DNA of 64,000 nucleotides from JBEIHX01 sp040381075 (lineage in GTDB: Bacteria; Pseudomonadota; Alphaproteobacteria; Caulobacterales; Aquidulcibacteraceae): the NCBI GenBank assembly GCA_040381075.1, contig JBEIHX010000013.1, positions 1 through 64,000 on the forward strand. The letters run 5' to 3'. The notes beneath the pieces were generated by a model. It was not told the DNA's origin. It worked only from the letters and a program-made list of their open reading frames with translations, and ran no database searches. Positions 1 through 8,135 of the stretch are shown piece after piece (position 1 is the first letter of the stretch; each line of letters starts with the position of its first letter). Both the position numbers and the translations under genes were made by a program.

Positions 1-825
1 CAGGCCGGCGCACTCCAGGTCAGTCCCCCGGCTGCTTCCCAGGCCGCGTCTGCGGGCCCCGCCCAGACCGCGGCGTCTGCGCCCCGCGCAGGCGCAGCCA
101 CGCCGCCGGCCGGACGCGTTTTGCCGCCCGCCCCGGCGCGTGAGGTCGCCGGGGCCAGAACCCAGGCGCTCGCATCCCTCTCGTCGCTGCAGACCGGCCA
201 GGCTGGAGGCGTAACCCTTGAACAGGCCGCAGCCAGCGGCGACGCCGTGGCGCAGTTCCAGATGGGACTGCAGCGCCTGCGGGATGGCGACGCGCTGCTT
301 GGCGCCAATCTCATCCGCAAGGCTGCGTCGCAGGGCCTAGCAGCGGCGCAATACCGCCTTGCGAAACTGCATGAACGCGGAGAGGGCGTCCCCAGGGACC
401 TGGCCGAAGCCCGCCGCTGGACGGAACGGGCGGCGTTCGCCGGCAATCGCAAGGCGATGCACGACCTGGCCGTGTACTATGCCCAGGGCGAGGGCGTTCC
501 GCAGAGCTATGCCGCTGCCGTTGAGTGGTTCCGCAAGGCCGCCGAGTTCGGTTTGGCGGACAGCCAATACAATCTGGCCGTCCTGTATGCGGAGGGCCAG
601 GGCGTGAGCCGCAACCAGACAGAGGCGCTCTATTGGTTCCGCGTCGCGGCCAACAATGGCGACCGTGAAGCAGCCGCCAAGGTCGCGGAGCTGCAGCGCC
701 AGCTCAGGCCGGATGAGGCTGCTGCGGTGATCAGCCGCGCCGATGAGTTCCGGGCGCGCGCCGCCAACGCCCGCGCCAATGGCGAGTTCGGCCCGCTGCC
801 ATGGGCGGCGGCGACGGGGCGCTGA
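1..825 (+). CDS. Sel1-repeat protein, C-terminal part (5' end outside window)
   Basis: The frame is open from the first base, so the gene begins upstream of the window; a TTG at 121 is an internal codon, not a convincing start. After an Ala/Pro-rich linker there are four consecutive Sel1-type TPR units (pattern A-x-x-G-x-x-x-A-Q-x-x-L-A-x-x-Y-x-x-G-x-G-V), seen for example as LHERGEGVPRD, YYAQGEGVPQS and LYAEGQGVSRN. The C-terminus ends in a short basic/aromatic tail around NGEFGPLPW, a type of ending I associate with alphaproteobacterial polar-localisation (PodJ-like) or peptidoglycan-associated Sel1 proteins. Sel1 repeats are protein-protein scaffolds. The exact role cannot be fixed without the missing N-terminus. 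Confidence 0.85.
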   Translation, partial: QAGALQVSPPAASQAASAGPAQTAASAPRAGAATPPAGRVLPPAPAREVAGARTQALASLSSLQTGQAGGVTLEQAAASGDAVAQFQMGLQRLRDGDALLGANLIRKAASQGLAAAQYRLAKLHERGEGVPRDLAEARRWTERAAFAGNRKAMHDLAVYYAQGEGVPQSYAAAVEWFRKAAEFGLADSQYNLAVLYAEGQGVSRNQTEALYWFRVAANNGDREAAAKVAELQRQLRPDEAAAVISRADEFRARAANARANGEFGPLPWAAATGR

Positions 826-851
826 GGCGGAAGCACGCGGGCAGAGACTGC

Positions 852-1322
852 CTAGGCGGCCGCCTCGCTTTCGGCGGAACGCCTGAACAGCGCAAGGACA
901 GCTTCGCGGGTCTGGGCGGCGCGCAGACGCTCGCGGAACTCGGGTCGCCGGAACGCCCGGCTGACCCTTGACAGGGCCTTCAGGTGGTCGGCTCCGGCGT
1001 GTGAGGGCGCCAGCAGCATGAACACGAGGTCCGCCGGGCGCTGGTCCACCGCGTCGAAGTCCACCGGGACGGCCAGGCGCGCAAAGGCGCCCACCGGCCG
1101 GTCAAGACCGGGCAGGCGGGCGTGCGGAATGGCCACGCCCTCTCCCACCCCGGTGCCGCCAAGGCTCTCCCGCTCCATCACCGCGTCATAGACAAGCCTG
1201 GGGTGCAACCCGAGCGCCTGAGCGGCAGACACGCACAGTGCGCGCAGCGCTGTCTGGCGGCTGTCCGCCTCCAGCGCAGGCAAGATGGCCTCCGGCAACA
1301 CCAATTCGCCAATCTCGCCCAT
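852..1322 (-). CDS. ptsN: PTS IIA-like nitrogen-regulatory protein PtsN (EIIA-Ntr)
   Basis: A protein of 156 residues, the usual length for EIIA-Ntr. The phosphorylatable histidine is His67 in the motif GVAIPHARLPG, followed by the typical pattern of a fructose/mannitol-type IIA domain (FARLAVPVDFDAVD, LVFMLLAPSHAGADHLKALSRVSR). EIIA-Ntr receives phosphate from the nitrogen PTS (PtsP-NPr) in the cytoplasm and controls potassium uptake, stress responses and nitrogen balance rather than transporting sugar. It lies directly downstream of hpf and rpoN on the same strand, the conserved proteobacterial rpoN-hpf-ptsN order, so co-transcription is likely. Confidence 0.95.
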   Translation of the reverse strand: MGEIGELVLPEAILPALEADSRQTALRALCVSAAQALGLHPRLVYDAVMERESLGGTGVGEGVAIPHARLPGLDRPVGAFARLAVPVDFDAVDQRPADLVFMLLAPSHAGADHLKALSRVSRAFRRPEFRERLRAAQTREAVLALFRRSAESEAAA

Positions 1323-1358
1323 GTGCGGTCCTATGAGTGTCTGGGGCGGCGGCTCGCC

Positions 1359-2039
1359 CTATTTCGGGTTCACCCAACCGATGTTCCCATCGGGGCGGCG
1401 GTAAACCATGTTGAGCCCGCCATGCGCCGCGTTGCGGAACAGCAGGGCGGGGGCGTCTGTCACTTCGAGTTGCAGCACCGCCATCCCCACAGTCATGGTC
1501 GTCACCTGCACAGTGGTCTCCGCGACGATTGCAGGACCTGGCTCCGTCTCAGCGACGACGTCGCCGAGCCGCCCGCTCCCATCTCCCGCCTCGCCGTCAT
1601 CGGCGTCGCTGTGGCCACCCCCGCCATCATCGGACGCGTCGTCCTCTGTGGGCGGTTGCAGGATGAAGGCGGAGGCCGCCTCCGCCGGAAGCGGCTGCTT
1701 ATGTGCGTTATGATGATTTCGCAAGCGGCGTTTGTAGCGCTTTATCCGCTTTTCCAGCTTCTCAAGGCTGTCGGCGAAGGCTGCATGGGCGTCGCTCCCA
1801 AATCCCTGGGCCTGCAGTGTGATCCCCGACGGCAGCCGCACCAGACAGTCGACTTCGAAGCCATGCCCTTCCCGGCTGACCGTCACGGCGCCTTGCGTGG
1901 CGCGGCCGAAAAACTTCTCAACGACCTGCGCCATTTCAAGGCCGATCCGGCCGCGCAACGCGTCGCCGACGTCAATCTTGCGTCCTGCAACCTGAATGGC
2001 CAATGGGGGAGACTGCACTGCTGCGCCAGCAATCGCCAT
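1359..2039 (-). CDS. hpf: Long-form ribosome hibernation promoting factor (HPF)
   Basis: The protein has 226 residues, which fits long HPF rather than the short YfiA/HPF forms. Residues 13-110 are the ribosome-binding S30AE domain (LEMAQVVEKFFGRATQGAVT, then a basic KLEKRIKRYKRRLRNHHN helix). A long acidic, Gly-rich linker follows (about 125-165), then the C-terminal dimerisation domain ending LLFRNAAHGGLNMVYRRPDG. Long HPF joins two 70S ribosomes into inactive 100S dimers in stationary phase. It sits between rpoN and ptsN on the same strand with gaps of 80 and 36 bases. The acidic linker is longer and more repetitive than usual. Confidence 0.95.
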   Translation of the reverse strand: MAIAGAAVQSPPLAIQVAGRKIDVGDALRGRIGLEMAQVVEKFFGRATQGAVTVSREGHGFEVDCLVRLPSGITLQAQGFGSDAHAAFADSLEKLEKRIKRYKRRLRNHHNAHKQPLPAEAASAFILQPPTEDDASDDGGGGHSDADDGEAGDGSGRLGDVVAETEPGPAIVAETTVQVTTMTVGMAVLQLEVTDAPALLFRNAAHGGLNMVYRRPDGNIGWVNPK

Positions 2040-2119
2040 GTCTTCGCTCCTCTGTGAAGCGGCCCCGCCGGTCCAGGGACAGCCGGCGCCGGACCGCGGT
2101 CGGTCAGTGCGCAGCGTCT

Positions 2120-3622
2120 TCAGCCGGCCCGCAACGCCAGGCGGCGGCGCTGGACGGAGGACGGGATGCGCAGAACCTCCCGGTATTTGGCCACGGTCCG
2201 ACGGGCGATTTCAACGCCCGCCTCGTGGAGAAGTTCTACAATTTTGTCATCTGAGAGGGTGTCCAGAGGACTTTCATTATCAATCAGCGCCTTGATCCGG
2301 TCGCGCACAGCCTCTGCGGAATGCGCCTCCGTCCCGTCCGTGGCGGCGATCGCGGCGGTGAAAAAGTATTTGAGCTCAAATACGCCGCGCGGAGTGGCGA
2401 TGAACTTGTTCGACGTCACCCGCGAGACGGTGGATTCGTGCATGTCGATGGCGTCGGCCACTGTCTTCAGGTTCAGCGGACGCAGGTGGCGCACGCCGAA
2501 GGCCAGAAAGCCGTCCTGCTGGCGCACGATCTCGCGCGACACCTTGAGGATCGTGCGGGCCCGCTGGTCGAGCGACTTGATCAGCCAATTCGCGTTCTGG
2601 GCGCATTCGGTGATGAAGGTTTTCTCAGCCTCGCGCCGCGAGGCGGCGTGCACCTGCGCGAAGTAGCGTTGGTTCACGAGGACCCGCGGCAGCGTCTCAG
2701 TGTTGAGTTCGATGAGCCAGCCGCCGCCCTGCGCCTCGCGCACAAACACATCCGGGATGACGGTCTGGGCGTCGCTCGCGCCGAATGCGGCCCCGGGGCG
2801 CGGCGACAACGACCGGATTTCGCCGATCATGTCCATCAGGTCGTCACGGTCGACCCCGCACAGCGTTTCAAGTTTCTGGAAATCCGCCCGCGCCAGAAGG
2901 TCGAGATGCGCCACCAGCGTCTGCATCGCCGGGTCAAATCGGTCGCGCTCCTTGAGCTGCAGCGTCAGGCACTCCGCCAGGGACCGCGCCATGATCCCGG
3001 TCGGTTCGAATGTCTGACACAGGGCCAGGGTCTGCTCGACGTCGGCGAGGGGACAGCCGAGCCGGTCGGCGATCTCCTGCAGATCCGCACGCAGATAGCC
3101 GCTGTCGTCGGTGGCGTCGAACAGCGCGCCGGCGATCAGCCGCTGGGCTGGCGTATGGGGCGCCATGAGCAGCTGCTCTTCCAGATGGTCCGTCAGGGAT
3201 TTTTCCCGGGCCAGCGACTCCTCAAGTCCGGAGGCGTCCTCGACCGAGCCGCCAGGCCCGGTGCGCGACCAATCCGCCAGCGGGGCCGCCCCCTGCCCGG
3301 CGGCGTCGCTGGCGCTATCCTCGGGATGCAGCGCCTCATAGTCGGCGTCCATCGCCGCATCTGCATCGCCGTCCTTCCCGTCGCCCGCCAGCGAGACCTC
3401 ATGTTCGCTGTCATCGCGCGGCGCGCTTTCCATGTCGCGCGGCTCGCCTGACGCCTCGTCGCGTTCGTCGCGCTCCAGCAGCGGATTGCGCTCCAGTTCC
3501 TCCTCGATGAATTGCGCGAGCTCGACATTTGACAGCTGCAGAAGCTTGATCGCCTGCTGCAGCTGCGGCGTCATCACCAGAGCCTGCGTCTGGCGGGCTT
3601 CGAGGCGCGGTGCGATGGCCAT
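2120..3622 (-). CDS. rpoN: RNA polymerase sigma-54 factor RpoN
   Basis: A protein of 500 residues. The N-terminal activator-interacting region I is Gln/Leu-rich (LVMTPQLQQAIKLLQLSN) and is followed by an acidic region II. The core-binding domain and the DNA-binding C-terminus follow, with the HTH around HESTVSRVTSNKFIATP and the diagnostic RpoN box ARRTVAKYRE close to the end. It directs polymerase to -24/-12 promoters and needs AAA+ activators, one of which is encoded at 43222. The frame also has a TTG at 3631, but the ATG at 3622 with GGAG upstream is the better start. It is read with hpf and ptsN, 80 bases upstream of hpf. Confidence 0.96.
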   Translation of the reverse strand: MAIAPRLEARQTQALVMTPQLQQAIKLLQLSNVELAQFIEEELERNPLLERDERDEASGEPRDMESAPRDDSEHEVSLAGDGKDGDADAAMDADYEALHPEDSASDAAGQGAAPLADWSRTGPGGSVEDASGLEESLAREKSLTDHLEEQLLMAPHTPAQRLIAGALFDATDDSGYLRADLQEIADRLGCPLADVEQTLALCQTFEPTGIMARSLAECLTLQLKERDRFDPAMQTLVAHLDLLARADFQKLETLCGVDRDDLMDMIGEIRSLSPRPGAAFGASDAQTVIPDVFVREAQGGGWLIELNTETLPRVLVNQRYFAQVHAASRREAEKTFITECAQNANWLIKSLDQRARTILKVSREIVRQQDGFLAFGVRHLRPLNLKTVADAIDMHESTVSRVTSNKFIATPRGVFELKYFFTAAIAATDGTEAHSAEAVRDRIKALIDNESPLDTLSDDKIVELLHEAGVEIARRTVAKYREVLRIPSSVQRRRLALRAG

Positions 3623-3765
3623 GCGGCCCAATCTCCGTTCCGTCGACCGTTACATGGGGATGAACGGGCGACGGCCCAAGACTTGCAGGCCCAGCCTAAG
3701 ACAGAATGAACGCGAGGGCGAAGGATTGTTGCGACGCGCCCGGCCAGGCGCGGGGCGCGCGGACG

Positions 3766-4542
3766 CTAGGCCTGAAAGCGCTCGCCCAGATAGACCCGCC
3801 GGACATCAGGATTGGCCAGAACGTCGGCCGGCGCACCCTCGAACAGGACGCTGCCTTCCGCGATGATCGCCGCGCGGTCGACCAGATCCAGGGTCTCCCG
3901 GACGTTGTGGTCGGTGATCAGGATGCCGATGCCCCGGCCGCGCAGATAGCTCACCAGTCCGCGGATGTCCTCGATCGCCTTGGGGTCGATCCCCGCGAAG
4001 GGCTCGTCCAGCAGCATGAAGGACGGGCGCGAGGCGAGGGCGCGCGCAATCTCCACGCGCCGGCGCTCTCCGCCTGACAGGGAGGTTGCCGGCTGCTTGC
4101 GCACGTGTCCGATCGACAGCTCATCCAGCAGGGATTCAAGGCGCTCGGCGCGCGCCGCCGAGGTCCTTTCCACGAGTTCCACCACGGCCATGATGTTTTC
4201 TTCCACGCTCATCCCGCGAAAGATCGACGCCTCCTGCGGCAGATAGCCAAGTCCGAGCCGCGCGCGCTGGTACATCGGCAGGCTGGTGACATCCTGCCCG
4301 TCGATCAGGATCTCGCCGGAATCGACTGAGATCAGGCCGGTGATCATATAGAAGCAGGTGGTCTTGCCGGCGCCGTTGGGTCCGAGCAGCCCCAGCACCT
4401 CGCCGCGGCGAAGGCTCAAGGACACGCCGCGCACCACAGGACGCCCGCGAAACGACTTGCGGATGTCGCGCGCGGCGAGGCCCTCCTGGGGTTCCGGCGC
4501 CGATCCGGGGCCCTGGCGCGAAGATTTCGGAAGTCCGTCCAT
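3766..4542 (-). CDS. lptB: LPS export ABC transporter ATP-binding protein LptB
   Basis: The product has 258 residues. It carries Walker A GPNGAGKTT (about 54-62), signature LSGGERRRVEIARAL, Walker B FMLLDEPFAGID and a switch histidine in ILITDHNVRETL. This is the cytoplasmic ATPase that powers LptFG to pull lipopolysaccharide out of the inner membrane onto LptC and LptA. A GTG immediately precedes the ATG chosen here. It lies 27 bases downstream of lptA and upstream of rpoN on the same strand, the standard alphaproteobacterial lptC-lptA-lptB-rpoN order. Confidence 0.96.
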   Translation of the reverse strand: MDGLPKSSRQGPGSAPEPQEGLAARDIRKSFRGRPVVRGVSLSLRRGEVLGLLGPNGAGKTTCFYMITGLISVDSGEILIDGQDVTSLPMYQRARLGLGYLPQEASIFRGMSVEENIMAVVELVERTSAARAERLESLLDELSIGHVRKQPATSLSGGERRRVEIARALASRPSFMLLDEPFAGIDPKAIEDIRGLVSYLRGRGIGILITDHNVRETLDLVDRAAIIAEGSVLFEGAPADVLANPDVRRVYLGERFQA

Positions 4543-4569
4543 CACTCGGCGCTTTCTTTGACTTGCGGA

Positions 4570-5124
4570 TCAGCCCGGCGGGCGGTCTGGCTGCTGCGCC
4601 TGACCCGGCACGATCACCGTGCGCACGCGCTTGGAAGCGCCGTTCGCCGGCGCCTGGTCAGAGCTGATGGTTGTGCGCCCCCCGCGCACGTCGATGATGA
4701 TCCTGTCGCCGGCGATGACATTGTCGCCCCGCGTGACAGCGACATTGCCGGTCAGCGTCATCTCGTCGGTCTCGACATTGTAGACGCCGCGATCGCCTGC
4801 CGCCTTCTCGCGCGGCGTGGTGTAATAGACCCGACCCTCCGCAATCAGGCGCTGGATCTCGCCGAAACTGGCCCCGAGGCCCTGGCCGCCGCTGCCCGGC
4901 GCGAACTCGACGCGCAGGCGCTGGGTCTGCAGGCGGGCGTCGCCCTGTCTGGCGTCGACATTGCCGATGAAGATCGCCGCCCGTTCCGCGTCAAGCACCT
5001 GCAGTTCCTCCGACGTGATGTCGATGGGACCGCCCTGGCGCGCAATCTGCGCAAATGCGCCCGGCGCCGCACACGCACCGGCGATCAGCGCGGCGGCGAG
5101 AACCCGAATCATCGCCTGTTTCAT
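4570..5124 (-). CDS. lptA: LptA/OstA family periplasmic LPS-transport protein
   Basis: About 184 residues with a signal peptide (MKQAMIRVLAAALIAG... cleaved after ...GAFAQ), then an OstA/LptA beta-jellyroll domain: PIDITSEELQVLDAERAAIFIGNV, a repeat of short strands, and LTGNVAVTRGDNVIAGDRIIIDV. It bridges inner-membrane LptC and outer-membrane LptD in the periplasm. The frame stays open further upstream, but that extension reads through tandem repeats and is not convincing; ATG at 5124 or an in-frame ATG at 5139 (MGQAR extension) are the plausible starts. It lies between lptC and lptB on the same strand. Confidence 0.9.
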   Translation of the reverse strand: MKQAMIRVLAAALIAGACAAPGAFAQIARQGGPIDITSEELQVLDAERAAIFIGNVDARQGDARLQTQRLRVEFAPGSGGQGLGASFGEIQRLIAEGRVYYTTPREKAAGDRGVYNVETDEMTLTGNVAVTRGDNVIAGDRIIIDVRGGRTTISSDQAPANGASKRVRTVIVPGQAQQPDRPPG

Positions 5125-5216
5125 CCTGGCCTGTCCCATCCTGTGCACCCCATCGCTGCGGCCCCGGTCGGCCCCGATCAACCCGCCCTTGCACCCCTGT
5201 CGCCACCGACCTGATC

Positions 5217-5246
5217 CCTGCCGTCCAGGATCCTGCCGTCCAGGAT
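5217..5246. repeat. 15-bp tandem repeat x2 between lptC and lptA
   Basis: Two exact copies of cctgccgtccaggat, in the 172-base gap between the lptC stop and the lptA start. A further degenerate copy follows. Confidence 0.8.
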
Positions 5247-5256
5247 CCCGCCGCAG

Positions 5257-5288
5257 GGGCGCCTGCCACGGGGCGCCTGCCACGGGGC
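5257..5288. repeat. 14-bp tandem repeat x2.3 between lptC and lptA
   Basis: Unit gggcgcctgccacg, two exact copies plus four bases, beside a different 15-bp array and ending 9 bases before the lptC stop codon. Confidence 0.8.
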
Positions 5289-5296
5289 AACCCGGT

Positions 5297-5941
5297 TTAC
5301 CGGTTGCCGGCCAGTGTGGCGCGCACGTTGCCGCGCAGAACCACGACATCGCCTCCCTCGCGTATCTCATACGAGTCTGCGCGCAACTGTCCAAGCGGCC
5401 CGGCGCCGCGAACCGGCGCGCGGCCGATGACCCTGTTCTCGCTCAGCTGCATGCTCGCGCGATCCGACTCGAATGCATAGCCGCTGGCGTCGGCGAACCT
5501 GACGGCGCCCATGAGTTCGACCGCCTCGCTTTCGGTGTCATAGACGCCTGAGGCCGCCTCCACGCGCACCCCGTCCTCCGAGATCAGCACCGGCGCCGTC
5601 AGATCGATCAGGTGCGGGTCGCCGATCCTGCGCACCGCGCTTTGGGCTGTGACCTCCATGACCGCACCTGAACTGTTGCGGCTGGTGAACCGTGGATTGA
5701 TCATCCGCACGGAGCGGTCCGCCTCGACCGCTCCGACGCCGCGCCCATCAGAGCCGCGCAGGCTGGACAGGACCAGGGCGCCGACAAGGGCCGCGCCCGC
5801 CGCGAGGGCGCCGGCGATGAAAACAAGACGCAGCCAGCCGACGAGGCGGCTGCGCCGGCGGGCGGCCTCCAGGGAGACAAGCCGGCGCGGCTCCCATTGG
5901 ATCCCCGCCGGCCTCTCGTCGATCGTCGCGCCAGCTGGCAT
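5297..5941 (-). CDS. lptC: LPS export ABC transporter periplasmic protein LptC
   Basis: The product has 214 residues. One N-terminal membrane segment (about residues 35-60, LVFIAGALAAGAALVGALVL) is preceded by a basic cytoplasmic stretch and followed by a periplasmic LptC/OstA-like beta domain with MINPRFTSRNSSG, IDLTAPVLISEDGVRVEAASG and VVVLRGNVRAT. It accepts LPS from LptBFG and passes it to LptA. The frame opens with a GTG at 5959, but ATG at 5941 has an excellent ribosome site GGAAAGG five bases upstream and is chosen. It is the first gene of the lptC-lptA-lptB group; the gap to lptA holds two tandem arrays. Confidence 0.92.
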   Translation of the reverse strand: MPAGATIDERPAGIQWEPRRLVSLEAARRRSRLVGWLRLVFIAGALAAGAALVGALVLSSLRGSDGRGVGAVEADRSVRMINPRFTSRNSSGAVMEVTAQSAVRRIGDPHLIDLTAPVLISEDGVRVEAASGVYDTESEAVELMGAVRFADASGYAFESDRASMQLSENRVIGRAPVRGAGPLGQLRADSYEIREGGDVVVLRGNVRATLAGNR

Positions 5942-6053
5942 GCGCGCCTTTCCAAACACCTGCGGCGCTGCGTCACCAAACGTGCGCCCGGCCAGCCCAT
6001 AGCAAATCCACTCCTGCGGCGAAACAACGGCGCGCCGGCGCCACAGCCCGCGC

Positions 6054-8027
6054 TCAGTCCAGGGTCAGACCGAAAACCTTGGCGAAAAACATCGTTTCCG
6101 CCTCCCGCTGGAAGTCGCGGTTCGACTTCTTGGCGAAGCCATGACCCTCGTCCCTGGCCATCAGATACCAGGCCGGACCGCCGCCGGAGCGCACCCTGGC
6201 GAGCATCTGCTCGGCTTCGCTCACCGGGACGCGCGGGTCGTTGAGACCCTGGATGATGAACAGGGGCCTGGTGATCTTCGTGGCGTTGTTCAGCGGCGAG
6301 ATCCGCTCCAGATGGGCGCGCATGGCCGGATCGCGTTCGTCGCCATATTCAGCCCGGCGCAGATCCCGTCGATACCCCTGGGTGTTCTCAAGGAACGTTA
6401 CGAAATTCGAGATGCCCACGATGTCGACGCCCCCGGCGAGGCGGTCGTTGAAGTGGGTGAGCGAGGCCAGAACCATGTACCCGCCATAGCTGCCGCCGTA
6501 GACTACCACCCGTGAGGCGTCCAGGTTCGGCTGGCGGGCGATCCAGTCGAGCAGGGCCCCGATGTCCTTCACCGAGTCCTCGCGCTTGAACCCATTGTCG
6601 AGACTGACATAGGTTTTTCCGTATCCGGTGGATCCCCGCACATTCGGCCGCAGCACGGCCGCGCCGAGCTCATTTACCCAGTACTGCGCCGACGGCGAAA
6701 AGTTCGGGCGCGATTGGCCCTCCGGACCGCCGTGAATGTCGATGATGACGGGATGGCGTCCCGGTCGGGCGGGCGTGTACAGGAACGCCGGAATTCGCCG
6801 CCCGTCGAAGCTGTCATAGGTGATCAGCGAGGGCGGTGCGAACCGCTGCGGGTCCAGGCCGCCGATCTCGCTTTCGGTCCAGCGGACCAATGTGCGGGAG
6901 CGCAGGTCATATACCCAGACGTCGCCCGGTGAGGACGGCGTTGACAGCGACAGCCCGAGACGCCGGCCAGCCCGGTCAAACCCCAGGCCGGTCAGGACGC
7001 CCTGGGGGAGGTCCGGCGCGGGCAGGGCGCGCCCGCTGCGCGCATCCAGGAGTTTCAGCCGCGACAGACCGCCCTCATTGACCGAGTAGGCGAGCACCCG
7101 GCCGTCGCGGCTGAGGTCGAAGCTCTCGACATCCCATGACAGGTCGCCCGACAGGACTGTGCGCGCTCCGGTGGCGAGCTCGATCCGCACGAGGCGGGCG
7201 AACTCGGCGCCTTCGTCCGAGACCAGAAACACCGACCTGCCGTCGGCCGAGAAGCGGCCTCCATCCAGCGAGACGTCGCTCCCGTCCGCCGCCGCAGCGA
7301 TCTCGACGGATGTGCCCGCGGCCAGGTCAAGGATCATCCGACGGGACTTGGTGACCGAAACGTACTCGCCGAGCAGCAGCCGGCCGCCGTCCGGCGACAC
7401 GTCAAGCACCGACAGGCCCGACGGACCGCGCGTCACCACCCTGCGGGTGTCCGGACGGGACGGATCGCCTGAGACGATCTCCCGCTGCGCCTGACCCGAC
7501 CGCGCCACCGCCCAGTAGGCGGTTTTTCCATCGTGCGACCAGACGAGCCCCTCATTGCGCGTGCCGGCCTCGGTGAAGGCCGCCGCCCGCCCGCTGGCGC
7601 GGTCGAACACAAAGCCCTGAAAGAATTCGTCGCCGCCCTTGTCCTTCACGAACACCACGGCGTTCGAACCGTCCGGCCGGGTCGACGCGCCGGCGATCGG
7701 CTCAGGGTAGAAAGTCAGCTGACGACGCATGCCAAGGGGCGCGGCGACCTCATGCAGCTGGGCCACGTCGCCAAACCGCGTGGTGATCAGCACGCCGCCA
7801 TCCGCTGTGAAGTCGGCAAAGGCCGCGGAGCGCACATTGTTGTACTGCAGCAGGCGGTCCCTGACCGTCGCAGGGGCGTCGGGAACGCCCTCCATGACGA
7901 GCTGGCCGCGCTCGACGCGCGCCACCGGCGCGCCGCCCGCCGCCTGCGCCAGCGCGGGGACGGGCGTCGTCGCGGCGATCGCACAGGCCAGCAGCAGACC
8001 TGTGAGCAACGGTTTTGGCCGCCTCAT
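6054..8027 (-). CDS. S9 family prolyl-oligopeptidase-like serine peptidase (exported)
   Basis: About 657 residues. The Sec signal (MRRPKPLLTGLLLACAIAATTPVPALAQ) precedes a beta-propeller of WD40-like/TolB-type strands (residues 50-390) and a C-terminal alpha/beta-hydrolase domain with the nucleophile in VVYGGSYGGYMVLAS, an aspartate in GLNDPRVP and the histidine in RDEGHGF. S9 enzymes of this group cleave oligopeptides, probably in the periplasm. The start is uncertain in an unusual way: the frame is open to 8117 through a stack of 15-bp repeats that each supply an in-frame ATG. Family assignment is secure; substrate is unknown. Confidence 0.9.
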   Translation of the reverse strand: MRRPKPLLTGLLLACAIAATTPVPALAQAAGGAPVARVERGQLVMEGVPDAPATVRDRLLQYNNVRSAAFADFTADGGVLITTRFGDVAQLHEVAAPLGMRRQLTFYPEPIAGASTRPDGSNAVVFVKDKGGDEFFQGFVFDRASGRAAAFTEAGTRNEGLVWSHDGKTAYWAVARSGQAQREIVSGDPSRPDTRRVVTRGPSGLSVLDVSPDGGRLLLGEYVSVTKSRRMILDLAAGTSVEIAAAADGSDVSLDGGRFSADGRSVFLVSDEGAEFARLVRIELATGARTVLSGDLSWDVESFDLSRDGRVLAYSVNEGGLSRLKLLDARSGRALPAPDLPQGVLTGLGFDRAGRRLGLSLSTPSSPGDVWVYDLRSRTLVRWTESEIGGLDPQRFAPPSLITYDSFDGRRIPAFLYTPARPGRHPVIIDIHGGPEGQSRPNFSPSAQYWVNELGAAVLRPNVRGSTGYGKTYVSLDNGFKREDSVKDIGALLDWIARQPNLDASRVVVYGGSYGGYMVLASLTHFNDRLAGGVDIVGISNFVTFLENTQGYRRDLRRAEYGDERDPAMRAHLERISPLNNATKITRPLFIIQGLNDPRVPVSEAEQMLARVRSGGGPAWYLMARDEGHGFAKKSNRDFQREAETMFFAKVFGLTLD

Positions 8028-8125
8028 CCGGGCTTCCATCAACCGGGTCTCCCTCATCCGGGTCTCCCTCATCTGGATCTCCCTCATCTGGATCTCCCTC
8101 ATCTGGGCCTTCCTCATCTGGGCTC
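8021..8125. repeat. 15-bp tandem array x7 over an S9 peptidase start
   Basis: Unit ccctcatctggatct (plus strand), about seven copies; the central four are nearly identical and the outer ones degenerate. On the coding (minus) strand each unit reads ATGAGGGAGATCCAG, so each carries an AGGGAG Shine-Dalgarno-like string followed six bases later by the ATG of the next unit, all in one frame. Confidence 0.92.
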
Positions 8126-8135
8126 TCCCTTCAGG

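Noticed and set aside
2321..3451. A 376-codon plus-strand frame opposite rpoN
   Set aside because: Antisense shadow of a secure gene.
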